Source: RUG11690 sp045616665
GTDB taxonomy: Bacteria > Bacteroidota > Bacteroidia > Bacteroidales > WCHB1-69
DNA: 64,000 nt
Assembly: GCA_045616665.1 (NCBI GenBank)
Contig: JAZLHE010000016.1
Coordinates: 16,177-80,176 of the forward strand
Direction of reading: 5' to 3'
This document shows, piece by piece, positions 8,810 through 16,853 of this stretch; position 1 is the stretch's first letter; each line of letters begins with the position of its first letter. The translations under genes and the position numbers were made by a program. The notes under the pieces are model-generated. The model was not told where the DNA came from and did no database searches. It was given only the letters and a program-made list of their open reading frames with translations.

Positions 8810-9127
8810 ATGGCAGAACTTGAAATTGGAAATCAAAAAATTGAATTGGACGGTGACGGCTTTATGGTTGACCCTTCCCTGTGGAACGATGAAATTGCCG
8901 CGGCCATTGCCAAGATTGACGGCATTGAAGTGATGACCGAAAATCACTGGAAGGTTGTGCGCATCATTCGCAGCAACTTTGAAGAAAAAGGGCTGGCGCC
9001 GATGGTTCGCACCATCTGTAAGGAAAGTGGATTGAAGTTAAAAGACATATACGAACTCTTCACCTTAGGACCCGCGAGAGGAGCTTGTCGCGTGGCCGGT
9101 CTTCCCAAACCCGACGGTTGCGTTTAA
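8810..9127 (+). CDS. dsrC: DsrC/TusE-family sulfur carrier protein with both C-terminal cysteines
   Basis: Small protein (105 residues) of the DsrC/DsvC/TusE family, which carries sulfur as persulfide or trisulfide on a flexible C-terminal arm. The arm reads ACRVAGLPKPDGCV, with cysteines at residues 93 and 104: one is penultimate and the other is 11 positions earlier. Having both is the hallmark of true DsrC, as opposed to TusE, which needs only the last one. The core motifs NHWKVVRIIR and GARGxC-like GPARGAC are present. The downstream gene encodes a NarI/DsrM-like membrane cytochrome, which suggests electron transfer to the DsrC disulfide. No dsrAB is in the window, so the partner enzyme is unknown. 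Confidence 0.9.
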   Translation: MAELEIGNQKIELDGDGFMVDPSLWNDEIAAAIAKIDGIEVMTENHWKVVRIIRSNFEEKGLAPMVRTICKESGLKLKDIYELFTLGPARGACRVAGLPKPDGCV

Positions 9128-9144
9128 CATAAACTTTTTGCCTT

Positions 9145-9792
9145 ATGTCAACAACTCAAATCATAGCCCTGGTGGCTTTAGCTTTGTGCTTTGTCGCCTT
9201 ATTGGTACATTTTGTCCGGATCATCCACTTGGGAAAGCCGAAGGACTTTTCCGAGAAGAGTGGCAATGTGGCCCAAGGTGTGGTATATGCCAACACAGTA
9301 GCAATGATGCCTCAGAACAAGGAATCCGCCTATCTGCACATTCCTTCCTACGCGTTGGGAATGCTGTTTCACATCGGCACTTTTTCCTGTTTTCTGCTCT
9401 TCATTCTTTCCTTTTTCAAATTTTTCAACCAATGGCTCAGCAATGACGCATTCATCCACTACCTTATTCCCATTTTCCTTGCCGTTACCGCCACGGCCGG
9501 CATCTGCTTGTTTTTCAAGCGTATTGTCAACAAGGATTTGCGCGTCCTAACCAACCCCGACGACTATCTGTCCAACGCGTTTACCACCTTGTTCCAAATC
9601 GCCACGGTACTTTACCTGCTTATGCCGCTTCAAGTATGCGTGACCAACACATATTACATTGTATGCGCGGTGCTTTTCCTGTATATGCCCGTCGGCAAAC
9701 TCAAACACCTACTCTACTACTTTTCCGCCCGTTATCACCTGGGATTTTTCTACGGATGGCGTAATGTATGGCCACAAAAGAAAGAAAAATAA
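9145..9792 (+). CDS. NarI/DsrM-like membrane cytochrome b subunit
   Basis: 215 residues with about five transmembrane helices (first at about 5-27, others around 68-95, 102-124, 145-165 and 165-182). Histidines in NarI-like positions include H22, H28, H76 (GMLFHIGTF) and one in KLKHLLYYF near the end, consistent with two b-type hemes as in nitrate reductase gamma, DsrM and TmcC subunits. It starts 17 bases after dsrC and overlaps queA by one base, so it is in the same transcript. I infer that it passes menaquinol electrons toward DsrC. The usual cytoplasmic Fe-S partner (DsrK/HdrD-like) is not encoded here. Confidence 0.75.
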   Translation: MSTTQIIALVALALCFVALLVHFVRIIHLGKPKDFSEKSGNVAQGVVYANTVAMMPQNKESAYLHIPSYALGMLFHIGTFSCFLLFILSFFKFFNQWLSNDAFIHYLIPIFLAVTATAGICLFFKRIVNKDLRVLTNPDDYLSNAFTTLFQIATVLYLLMPLQVCVTNTYYIVCAVLFLYMPVGKLKHLLYYFSARYHLGFFYGWRNVWPQKKEK

Positions 9793-11003
9793 TGATTCCT
9801 GAAAAACAAATTAGCATAGCAGATTTCGACTATCCTCTTACCGAGGAAAAAATTGCCTTTTTCCCCGTTGCCCAAAGAGACCATTCAAAGTTGTTAGTCC
9901 ACCAGAACGGACAAATTCACGACGCCTGCTTTGCCGATTTACCACAATATCTCACTTCTGACTATCGTCTCATCTTCAATGACTCCAAAGTCATTCACGC
10001 CCGATTATTGGTACATAATGCCAATGGAGCGGCCATTGAGATTTTCTGTCTAGAACCATTAAAGCCCACCAACGAGATTGCCAACGCCTTTGCGCAGACG
10101 GGACCAGTCGTATGGAAATGTCTGGTTGGCAATGCCAAGCGGTGGAAGCAGGCCTTGACCTTTCCCGTCGTTTTCAGCGACAAGACCATCACGGTCACGG
10201 CAGAGAAAGGCGAAAACAAAGACGGTGCCTTCGAAGTTTGCTTTTTCTGGGACGACGACCGCGTGAGCTTATCCGAATGGATTGAGCAATACGGAAAAAT
10301 GCCTTTGCCGCCCTACATCAAGCGGGCAGCCGAAAAGGACGACGAACAACGCTACCAAACCGTTTATGCCAAGAACGACGGTTCCGTGGCCGCCCCGACC
10401 GCCGGACTGCATTTTTCCGAAGCGGTTATTAAAGCCTTGAACGACAAGGGCATCCGCACCGATTATGTGACCTTGCACGTGGGAGCCGGCACCTTCAAGC
10501 CCGTGTCCTGCGACCTGATTGGCGACCACTATATGCACAAAGAACAAATCGTCATTCAGAAATCCTTTATTGACAGTTTATTTCACAACAACAAAAAAAT
10601 CATTGCCGTAGGCACCACAGTAGCCCGCACCTTAGAATCGCTGTTCATCATTGGAGCCAAACTCAAGTTACAGCGACCTCACCCCTTTGAAGTGGAACAA
10701 TGGGAAGTCTATGAAGACCGTGAATTGGCGCAAGTTGACGCCACCGATGCCATTGGAAGCATCAAGGAATATATGGAAGGAAAAAAACATGACACCCTGT
10801 ATGCAGCCACGCAACTGATGATTGTTCCCACCTATCAGCGCAAGATCACGCGAGCCATCATCACCAATTTCCATCAGCCCAAGAGCACCTTACTGCTGCT
10901 GATTTCTTCATTTTTAGGTGATGAATGGAAAGAAGTCTATCGGCACGCCCTTGCCAATGGCTATCGTTTTTTAAGTTTCGGTGATTCGAACCTATATTTG
11001 TAA
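9792..11003 (+). CDS. queA: S-adenosylmethionine:tRNA ribosyltransferase-isomerase
   Basis: Adds the ribosyl moiety of AdoMet to preQ1 in tRNA to give epoxyqueuosine. Family motifs include LIFNDSKVIHARL, PLPPYIKR, YQTVYAKNDGSVAAPTAGLHF, TLHVGAGTFKPV and ITNFHQPKSTLLLLISSF. At about 403 residues it is longer than E. coli QueA (356), as is normal in Bacteroidota. The frame is open from an ATG at 9768, but that lies inside the preceding gene. ATG 9792 overlaps that gene's stop as TAATG behind an AAAGAAAG tract and leads directly into IPEKQISIADFDYPL, so I prefer it. The product acts in the cytosol; its link with the sulfur genes is only positional. Confidence 0.95.
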   Translation: MIPEKQISIADFDYPLTEEKIAFFPVAQRDHSKLLVHQNGQIHDACFADLPQYLTSDYRLIFNDSKVIHARLLVHNANGAAIEIFCLEPLKPTNEIANAFAQTGPVVWKCLVGNAKRWKQALTFPVVFSDKTITVTAEKGENKDGAFEVCFFWDDDRVSLSEWIEQYGKMPLPPYIKRAAEKDDEQRYQTVYAKNDGSVAAPTAGLHFSEAVIKALNDKGIRTDYVTLHVGAGTFKPVSCDLIGDHYMHKEQIVIQKSFIDSLFHNNKKIIAVGTTVARTLESLFIIGAKLKLQRPHPFEVEQWEVYEDRELAQVDATDAIGSIKEYMEGKKHDTLYAATQLMIVPTYQRKITRAIITNFHQPKSTLLLLISSFLGDEWKEVYRHALANGYRFLSFGDSNLYL

Positions 11004-11146
11004 CTTTTTACTTTGCCGCAAGGAGATTATTGTTATGACGATTGGCGGAGATGACATGTCCGGATTCTCATTTTACTTTTCAGGAATCGTTGAAAACCAA
11101 TTCTGAAGAAATGGGAAGGTGACTGTAATAGCAGTCATGACAAAGT

Positions 11147-13708
11147 TTATTCGTCAGCAGGTAATGATTTTCCCACCACCGTTCTCAAATCCTCTTTCCT
11201 GATACGACTGGTGAAAGTTCCTACGTATTCGTCATTTGAATGTCTGTTTATGCCCGTATATTCTAAAGAACTATCCTCGTAACGGCGGAACAGCAAAACA
11301 GAGTCGTTCATCTGCGTACTGTTGAAAACACCTACTGAAACCAACAACTCAAAATCAGGAATGGTAAGCGAGGTGACACGTTGGAATAGATCTGGTTCCA
11401 ATTTACGAATAATATCGGTGAGCGATTCTTCACGATAATCCGTAAGATACATAAAAATAGGAATGCGTGTGGCAAACTTCATCAGCTTCTCCTGTACCTG
11501 CTTCCGCTTGCTTTTGAACTCCTTTTCTTCCGCCGTGAGTTCTTTCTTTTCCTGCGGACTAATCCGCTCTCCTTTCTTCTTCAATTTCTTGATTTTATCC
11601 GCTTTATTGACAATGGTTTCAATAATATCGCCACCCAAAGCACGAAATCCTTCAATCTTCATAACGGCTTCCATCGCCGCTGGATTGTTCAACACGCGCG
11701 ACAAAGTCAAATTGTCCACATTTACCAAAGTAGCACTGTTCCAACGTCGCGCGAGCAAGGTCGCACTTGTCCCATTATCCACAAAATCAAGTATTTCTGT
11801 TGCATTCACAATCTGCATACTACTGCCATCGAATTGCAAAATGGGCAAAAAGTTGATGAATTCATCCACCTTTTGCGTGGCGTTTTTCGTTGGGTCGGTG
11901 CTCAGCTTATTGGCGTAGCTGACCACTTGTCGTAAAGCTCTGTTCGGGGCAAAATCGAACACGTAACACGCCTGCTTTTGAATGACTTTTGTTTTATGAT
12001 CTTCGCTTTCAATGGTCCAAGGCGACTGCACACGGAAAGCCGACTGGAAATAAGTTTCGGGAGAAGAACAGTTGCGAAGCATCAAAATTCCAGACAGAGG
12101 TTTAATGGTTACTCCGGTAGTGAGTTTGCCGCAAGTGAGCGTGATGGTTTTGGTTATTACGGGATTATCTCCCATTGCCCTTTTTACCGGTTCAAGCGCA
12201 TCAACACCAATTCCAGCCGCTACCCCGCTGCAATTCACAATGTTGTAGTTCTGGTAGAAATTATTGGCAGGACGATGCAAAAGGTTTTCCATGGCATCGC
12301 ATGAAGCCACGCTGTACATGAACCACATCGTATGGTTGCATTTGTCCAAAAGGCGGCTGTCGTCGAAAGGTAATGCAGGTTTCTGATTGAGCGGCGAATT
12401 GCTGTCATTGAATATGGATGCTTTACCGCGAATGATGTCCAGCCACTTCTGCACGGCGTTTTCGTGAACAAATCTGGCATTTTGCCCTTGCCCTTCGGCG
12501 CGGAAAAATTCGTTCAAGTCAAATTCATCCATATCGTACTGCTCAATCAGTTCGCCAAGGTCGTTGGGCATCTGATAGGTCATTAGCACCATCGTCGGCA
12601 GTTCAGCATACGGGTTTGGCTCGTCATGGCAGTCGCTTTTCGCCGCTTGTTCGTCTTGGTAAGTCCAATTGAAAATCTGGTCTTCCATAAACTCGCCCGA
12701 GGCAATGGCACGAAACGGCGTGCCGCTCAAATAGAGGTAATGATTGCCGGTAATGGGCATCTGCTCTTCGTCGAAAAGTCGGCCGCTCACCACGTCCAAA
12801 CCGTCTTCCTGCAAAATGTCGTTCATTTCAAGAAGGTCGCTTTTCGACTGACCTTCACCGATGTCCAGCAATGTCTTCGAGTTCTCGTTCCACGCCCCGA
12901 AATGGTATTCGTCCAAAACAATCAAATCCCACTGAATAGCATGAACCCACTCGTTTTTGCTTTTGATGCCGCCAGTTTGGCTTTTACCCAAGTAATCCTG
13001 AAACGAGCCGAAACAGACAATCGGTCTTGCCAAATCCAAATCATTGGGCGAGCCTCCGTCATGGGAACTGAAGAACTGCCAACCTTCGAAATCAACGTGT
13101 TGCAAAAGGTCGTCGCGCCACGCGCCTTCCACGGCAGGCTTGAAAGTGAGCACCAGCACACGTTTTACTTGCATTTTCTTCGCCAGCTGATAGGCAGTGA
13201 AAGTCTTTCCGAAACGCATTTTGGCATTCCACAGAAAATGCAAAGGCTCTCCTTCGCGATGCGGTGCCGTCCGGAAATATTCATACGTCATCTCTACCGC
13301 ATTTTCCTGTTCCTTGCGCATTCCGAAATCAAGAGTGCGTTTGGGTTCAAAGTGTGTGCGGTGTTTCACCGACTGATAGGCGTTCTTCACATCATCGAGA
13401 GTGCAACGGAACCATTCACCGGCGGTGTTCTCGAAGCCATTGTTACGCAAGACTTCATGTACGGCATGGTCACGGAAATAGTTGCCGCTGCCATCGGCAT
13501 AGAAAGCGGTGTCGGACCACTCCAATCGGTAGGTTCTTCCGGGCGTGACGATAGGATGTTGCTCCTCAATGCGCACGTTGACATCTTCGCGCGTAGTGTC
13601 GCCAATCTTCAGTTGGCCAGGGAAATGCGTGTCGCTGTAGGCGTAAATCTGCGGCGTGAAACGCCTGTATTCAGGCAGTATGTCTTGTTCGTTTTTCATA
13701 TTTGACAT
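11147..13708 (-). CDS. GIY-YIG (T5orf172-like) nuclease fused to SF2 helicase; restriction-type subunit
   Basis: 853 residues. Residues about 18-110 resemble the T5orf172/Mug113 branch of GIY-YIG nucleases: IYAY (21-24), LKIGDTT (33-39), R46, an H81/H84 pair, and GEWF with E98 as candidate catalytic glutamate. An SF2 helicase core follows: Walker A-like NAKMRFGKT (161-169), DEYH box (266-269), SGTPFRA (motif III), and a C-terminal RecA domain containing TLTCGKLTTGVTI and a YFQSAFRVQSPW motif VI-like segment. A Lys/Glu-rich coiled coil (KKLKKKGERISPQEKKELTAEE region) and a C-terminal domain complete it. The methyltransferase genes lie upstream on the same strand but are separated by a RAYT unit. 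I infer a translocating restriction subunit. The nuclease assignment rests on motif reading only. Confidence 0.72.
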   Translation of the reverse strand: MSNMKNEQDILPEYRRFTPQIYAYSDTHFPGQLKIGDTTREDVNVRIEEQHPIVTPGRTYRLEWSDTAFYADGSGNYFRDHAVHEVLRNNGFENTAGEWFRCTLDDVKNAYQSVKHRTHFEPKRTLDFGMRKEQENAVEMTYEYFRTAPHREGEPLHFLWNAKMRFGKTFTAYQLAKKMQVKRVLVLTFKPAVEGAWRDDLLQHVDFEGWQFFSSHDGGSPNDLDLARPIVCFGSFQDYLGKSQTGGIKSKNEWVHAIQWDLIVLDEYHFGAWNENSKTLLDIGEGQSKSDLLEMNDILQEDGLDVVSGRLFDEEQMPITGNHYLYLSGTPFRAIASGEFMEDQIFNWTYQDEQAAKSDCHDEPNPYAELPTMVLMTYQMPNDLGELIEQYDMDEFDLNEFFRAEGQGQNARFVHENAVQKWLDIIRGKASIFNDSNSPLNQKPALPFDDSRLLDKCNHTMWFMYSVASCDAMENLLHRPANNFYQNYNIVNCSGVAAGIGVDALEPVKRAMGDNPVITKTITLTCGKLTTGVTIKPLSGILMLRNCSSPETYFQSAFRVQSPWTIESEDHKTKVIQKQACYVFDFAPNRALRQVVSYANKLSTDPTKNATQKVDEFINFLPILQFDGSSMQIVNATEILDFVDNGTSATLLARRWNSATLVNVDNLTLSRVLNNPAAMEAVMKIEGFRALGGDIIETIVNKADKIKKLKKKGERISPQEKKELTAEEKEFKSKRKQVQEKLMKFATRIPIFMYLTDYREESLTDIIRKLEPDLFQRVTSLTIPDFELLVSVGVFNSTQMNDSVLLFRRYEDSSLEYTGINRHSNDEYVGTFTSRIRKEDLRTVVGKSLPADE

Positions 13709-13782
13709 AGTTTAATAATTCACTTATTTTGATTGATGCAGAGATTTTTTACAAAATTAACGTTGCGTTATGAATAATTTAG

Positions 13783-13790
13783 TAATTTTG
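13783..13790 (+). promoter_or_regulatory. -7 box ahead of the RAYT gene
   Basis: TAATTTTG at 13783-13790 with a TTG at 13763-13765 (17-base spacer). The predicted start near 13797 would place the first hairpin of the unit at the very 5' end of the transcript. A minus-strand TAATTTTG (13759-13752) nearby could serve the helicase gene. Confidence 0.4.
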
Positions 13791-13800
13791 CACCGTCTTT

Positions 13801-13868
13801 TCGTCTCGAAGAGACGAGACCTCGATAACCCCTCACAAGGGTTCGCGCAGCGGACCCGCAGTGTGGGG
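13801..13868 (+). repeat. Two hairpins upstream of the RAYT gene
   Basis: First hairpin: TCGTCTC (13801-13807), loop GAA, GAGACGA (13811-13817). Second: CCCCTCAC (13829-13836) pairs with GTGTGGGG (13861-13868) apart from one mismatch, and encloses GGGTTCGC (13839-13846) / GCGGACCC (13850-13857). Such structured left ends are typical of IS200/RAYT-type units, which act on single-stranded hairpins. Confidence 0.7.
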
Positions 13869-13903
13869 AGATACCAGTACTAATCCCTAACCAGAAACAT
13901 ACT

Positions 13904-14353
13904 ATGAGCTACACAAACTTCCTCTACCACATCATCTTCCGCACAAAGTACAGCAAACCAACCATCAACGAAGCAAACGAGCGTGACTTCTATGCTTACG
14001 CCAATGGCTACATCAACAACTTGAATGCAAATCTTTACCGTATAGGCGGAATGCCCAACCACGTTCATCTTTTAGTTTCATTGCCGGCAACTATGTCCGT
14101 GTCGTACTTCGTTCAACAGTTGAAAACTTCTACCAGCAAGTGGTTGAAAAGCAATCCCAAATTCCCTTCTTTCGGCGGATGGTCTCATGAATACGCAGCA
14201 TTCTCGTATGGTAGAAACGACAAAGACAAGATTGCCAATTACATCAAGAACCAGAAACAACATCATAAGAAGAAGTGTTTTGCAGAAGAATATCGCGATT
14301 TTCTTATCTCAAATGGTGTCACTATTGACGAAAGATATTTTCTGACAGATTGA
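13904..14353 (+). CDS. REP-associated / IS200-like tyrosine transposase (Y1_Tnp, RAYT)
   Basis: Single-strand HUH endonuclease of 149 residues. The metal-binding HUH motif is HVH within GGMPNHVHLLVSLP (about residues 45-58), and the likely nucleophilic tyrosine lies in the C-terminal helix IANYIKNQKQHHKKK. The C-terminal end (EEYRDFLISNGVTIDERYFL) is typical of the Bacteroidota RAYT-like family. Hairpins flank the gene on both sides and a row of REP-like palindromes follows it, which fits a transposase that handles REP sequences. It is oriented against the surrounding restriction-modification genes and separates the helicase from the methyltransferases. Whether it is active cannot be told from the sequence, but all key motifs are present. 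Confidence 0.88.
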   Translation: MSYTNFLYHIIFRTKYSKPTINEANERDFYAYANGYINNLNANLYRIGGMPNHVHLLVSLPATMSVSYFVQQLKTSTSKWLKSNPKFPSFGGWSHEYAAFSYGRNDKDKIANYIKNQKQHHKKKCFAEEYRDFLISNGVTIDERYFLTD

Positions 14354-14358
14354 TTGTC

Positions 14359-14567
14359 GCGTCTCTCCGAGACGCCACGCTCCACGACCCGATAGGCTCC
14401 ACAGACTGCGGCTGTGGTATCTCAGACGTGGGAGTGGTGCTGCTATAGCCCCCGGACTGCGGCTGTGGCTACCGCTGATAGTGCCTGGCGCGGCTCCATC
14501 CCCAGACTGCAGCTAACTACGTTAGCCTTAGTCAGGGGTTACTGAACTCTCGTTCCTCTGGAACGAG
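14359..14567 (+). repeat. REP-like palindrome array downstream of the RAYT gene
   Basis: Five palindromes in about 210 bases. GCGTCTC-TCC-GAGACGC lies at 14359-14375. Three diverged copies of a CC(A/G)GACTGC(G/A)GCT unit begin near 14399, 14452 and 14502, spaced about 50 bases apart; the first forms CCACAG/CTGTGG, and the last encloses a perfect GCTAAC-TAC-GTTAGC stem. CTCGTTCC-TCT-GGAACGAG lies at 14549-14567. The stretch has no coding frame and is GC-rich compared with its surroundings. Confidence 0.75.
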
Positions 14568-14638
14568 TAGGACTTGTACGCTAAATTCTAATTTTTCTCT
14601 ACATCATTTCAAAGAACGTTCTTTACACACCATTGTAC

Positions 14639-16132
14639 TTATTCCATCGGCTTTATCATTGATTCTATAAAGTTGATTTCTTCTTCCGTCAAACCGTATT
14701 TTTCGTAAAGCATCTCGTCTGTCCACGGATGGGAAAAGTCTTGGAGAGGAACGAATTGGAATTTGTCTTTTGAAAGATTAATAGACGTAACCGCTTGGAG
14801 AAGTAAGAATCTTGCAAATTTCGTAGCTAAATATTTGCTTAAATTTTCAGCATGTTTTTTCGTTTCATATTTTCCAATTATCAAGTAAGAATCAGTACAA
14901 ATTTCCTTTGGAGACAATACTTTTAGACTTGATAACAATTTTACTTGCCCATTTTTGTCAGGTTCTCCTGCATGTTCATTAATTACTTTGCTAATCATAA
15001 CTTTATATGAATCTGCATATTCCTTATTTGAGTAATAATTTTCCCAATCAACAAACCCAACACCTTTACTGGAATGCAAGGCATATGAATTATTATTATG
15101 ATCAGATTCTCCTCTCGCTGATGATGGTAATCCAAATGGATTTCTTGATAAAATCAATGATGAAATTCGCTGTTCATCTGCATCAATCTTATGAATAATA
15201 TCCAATGCCATATTATGTCTTACAAAAATATCAAATTCATTTAAAGAACGTGTCATTTCGCTTTCTTTCCCATTAAACACTGATACAAATTGACATTCGC
15301 CTTCATAATCATTTTGTCTTAAGAAATAACAAACACCACCACCAATACTCGTTTCAGGGAAGCAATCTTTTGCATTGACATAATCTTTTAAAAATCTGAT
15401 ATGTTTATCATTAAGCATAATTCTTCGAAATTCATCCAATCCTTTTCCGCCAGCGAACCATCGCGAAGGCATAATCATACAAAGATATCTTGGATTAATT
15501 TTTTTTGCCTGCTCAACAAACAAATGATATATCGGCATCGCGCTGGCAGAATTTCCTCCGTCGCTCATCTGATAAGGCGGATTCCCAATAATGACATCGA
15601 ATTGCATATTCTTGAAAATTTCGTTTATGTTTTTGTGAATGAATGGATAAGCATAGTTTTCAATGGTTTCGGCGCGGTCGTATTGTGCGCGGTTGGCTCC
15701 GCATTGGCTGCATTTTCCATTTGCCCAAATATGCTCGCAACGCATGTAACGCACGTTGCCCTGCTCATTTTCGAAACAATTGGCTACGGAATATTTTCCT
15801 GCTGCGTTTTTCGCACAATACAACGTGCGGCGGCTCATCTCGGCGGTGAGCTGCGTGAGCGCTATGCCATACAACTGCTTGCTCATAATGTGGTCGATGC
15901 GCTGCTGCAAATCCGGAATTATCTTCTCCAAACCCACTAAAAGCCGCTTGGCAATTTCGCGCAAAAACACACCGCTTTTGCTGCACGGGTCGAGGAATTT
16001 GGCCGTTGGACTACTGAACAACTCTTGAGGAAGCATGTCGAGCATCCTGTTGGCCAGTTCGGGCGAAGTGAAGACCTCATCGCTGCTCAGGTTGGCCAGA
16101 CAGTTGAGGATATCAGAAACCGTATTTTTCAT
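14639..16132 (-). CDS. Eco57I-type N6-adenine DNA methyltransferase
   Basis: 497 residues of the gamma-type N6-adenine methyltransferase fold. The AdoMet motif I is FLDPCSKSGVFLREI (about residues 45-60), and the catalytic motif IV is GNPPYQ in FDVIIGNPPYQMSDGG (about residue 185). Between them is a possible zinc-ribbon insertion, CEHIWANGKCSQCG. The C-terminal 250 residues probably recognise the DNA target. It overlaps the upstream methyltransferase gene by four bases (ATGA), so the two are translationally coupled. It is likely the modification subunit for the GIY-YIG/helicase protein encoded 0.9 kb downstream beyond the RAYT insertion. Recognition sequence unknown. Confidence 0.88.
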   Translation of the reverse strand: MKNTVSDILNCLANLSSDEVFTSPELANRMLDMLPQELFSSPTAKFLDPCSKSGVFLREIAKRLLVGLEKIIPDLQQRIDHIMSKQLYGIALTQLTAEMSRRTLYCAKNAAGKYSVANCFENEQGNVRYMRCEHIWANGKCSQCGANRAQYDRAETIENYAYPFIHKNINEIFKNMQFDVIIGNPPYQMSDGGNSASAMPIYHLFVEQAKKINPRYLCMIMPSRWFAGGKGLDEFRRIMLNDKHIRFLKDYVNAKDCFPETSIGGGVCYFLRQNDYEGECQFVSVFNGKESEMTRSLNEFDIFVRHNMALDIIHKIDADEQRISSLILSRNPFGLPSSARGESDHNNNSYALHSSKGVGFVDWENYYSNKEYADSYKVMISKVINEHAGEPDKNGQVKLLSSLKVLSPKEICTDSYLIIGKYETKKHAENLSKYLATKFARFLLLQAVTSINLSKDKFQFVPLQDFSHPWTDEMLYEKYGLTEEEINFIESMIKPME

Positions 16133-16797
16133 AGCGTGTGAATTTTGGTGTAATGAACCAAAGGAAACTCACGCACAGGCTCGTCAAACTGCTGTGCATC
16201 ACCGTTTTCGTCAAAGAGCGAATACTGATGTTCCTTTTTTACTAAAAAGTCAAACTGAAAATCGCGACGCTGCACCTTGTCGCCCACAAAAGTCCATTCG
16301 CTGAATACAATGGGCTTGCCATCGGCAGCCGTGTAGGTCAAGGCGTCGCCCTGCACGATGTTTCGTTGCAACAGGTAACGCACGTTCTGTAAAAATTCGT
16401 CGGTTTGTTGTAGAGACGCAACATTTTGCGTTTGTACGGCGATTTGTGCTACAAAGTCGTACAAGCGTTGGCGGCATTGCTCGGCATTATCGGCCAGCAA
16501 TTCGATGCCATAGATGGAAGCGACGGCCTGCAATGCGTATTTCTTCCATTCGGTGCCGGCATAACGCTGGCCGACGACCGACATTTTGCGACGCAGGACT
16601 TCGATGAGGAAATTGCCGTCGCCGCAAGCGGGTTCAAGGAAACGGCTGTCGATGCGAAGCGTTTCGTCCTTCACAAGGTCGAGCATGGCATTCACCTCAC
16701 GCGGATTGGTGAACACCTCGCCGTGGTCAGCCACCCGCTTTTTCGATTTTACTTGGGTGTTTTCGGGCATTTGTTCGGTTTTAGGCGCGTCTGCCAT
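16129..16797 (-). CDS. Short methyltransferase subunit with AdoMet motif but no NPPY
   Basis: 222 residues. The AdoMet motif I is clear (FLEPACGDGNFLIEVL), preceded by GEVFTNPREVNAMLDLV as in N-6 DNA methylases, but no NPPY/DPPY catalytic motif follows, so on its own it is probably not a methylase. It may form a complex with the following 497-residue protein. The frame is open up to 16854, but the extra 19 residues lie beside the large leader hairpin and look like noise, so I start at MADAPKTEQ. Residues about 121-129 (VQTQNVASL) are encoded by a 28-bp REP-like palindrome at 16410-16437. Confidence 0.75.
   Translation of the reverse strand: MADAPKTEQMPENTQVKSKKRVADHGEVFTNPREVNAMLDLVKDETLRIDSRFLEPACGDGNFLIEVLRRKMSVVGQRYAGTEWKKYALQAVASIYGIELLADNAEQCRQRLYDFVAQIAVQTQNVASLQQTDEFLQNVRYLLQRNIVQGDALTYTAADGKPIVFSEWTFVGDKVQRRDFQFDFLVKKEHQYSLFDENGDAQQFDEPVREFPLVHYTKIHTL
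16410..16437. repeat. 28-bp REP-like palindrome inside a methyltransferase gene
   Basis: Left arm GTAGAGACGCAA (16410-16421), right arm TTTTGCGTTTGTAC (16424-16437). The right arm has drifted by two bases from a perfect copy. The outer seven bases and the total length match the 28-bp palindromes at 60707 and 60905. It is in frame, read on the minus strand as V-Q-T-Q-N-V-A-S-L. Confidence 0.7.
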
Positions 16798-16853
16798 TTT
16801 ACCTAAAACCTTTCTGGCCAAACACCATAAGAAACGTGGACGAAACTTATCCA

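Noticed and set aside
11034..11105. 23-codon frame after queA behind an AAGGAG sequence
   Set aside because: It is short, has no recognisable features and no promoter; the ribosome-site match is likely chance in a phylum that rarely uses such sites.
11121..11136. GACTG-TAATAG-CAGTC as terminator between queA and the helicase gene
   Set aside because: The stem is only five base pairs and no T-tract follows in either direction.
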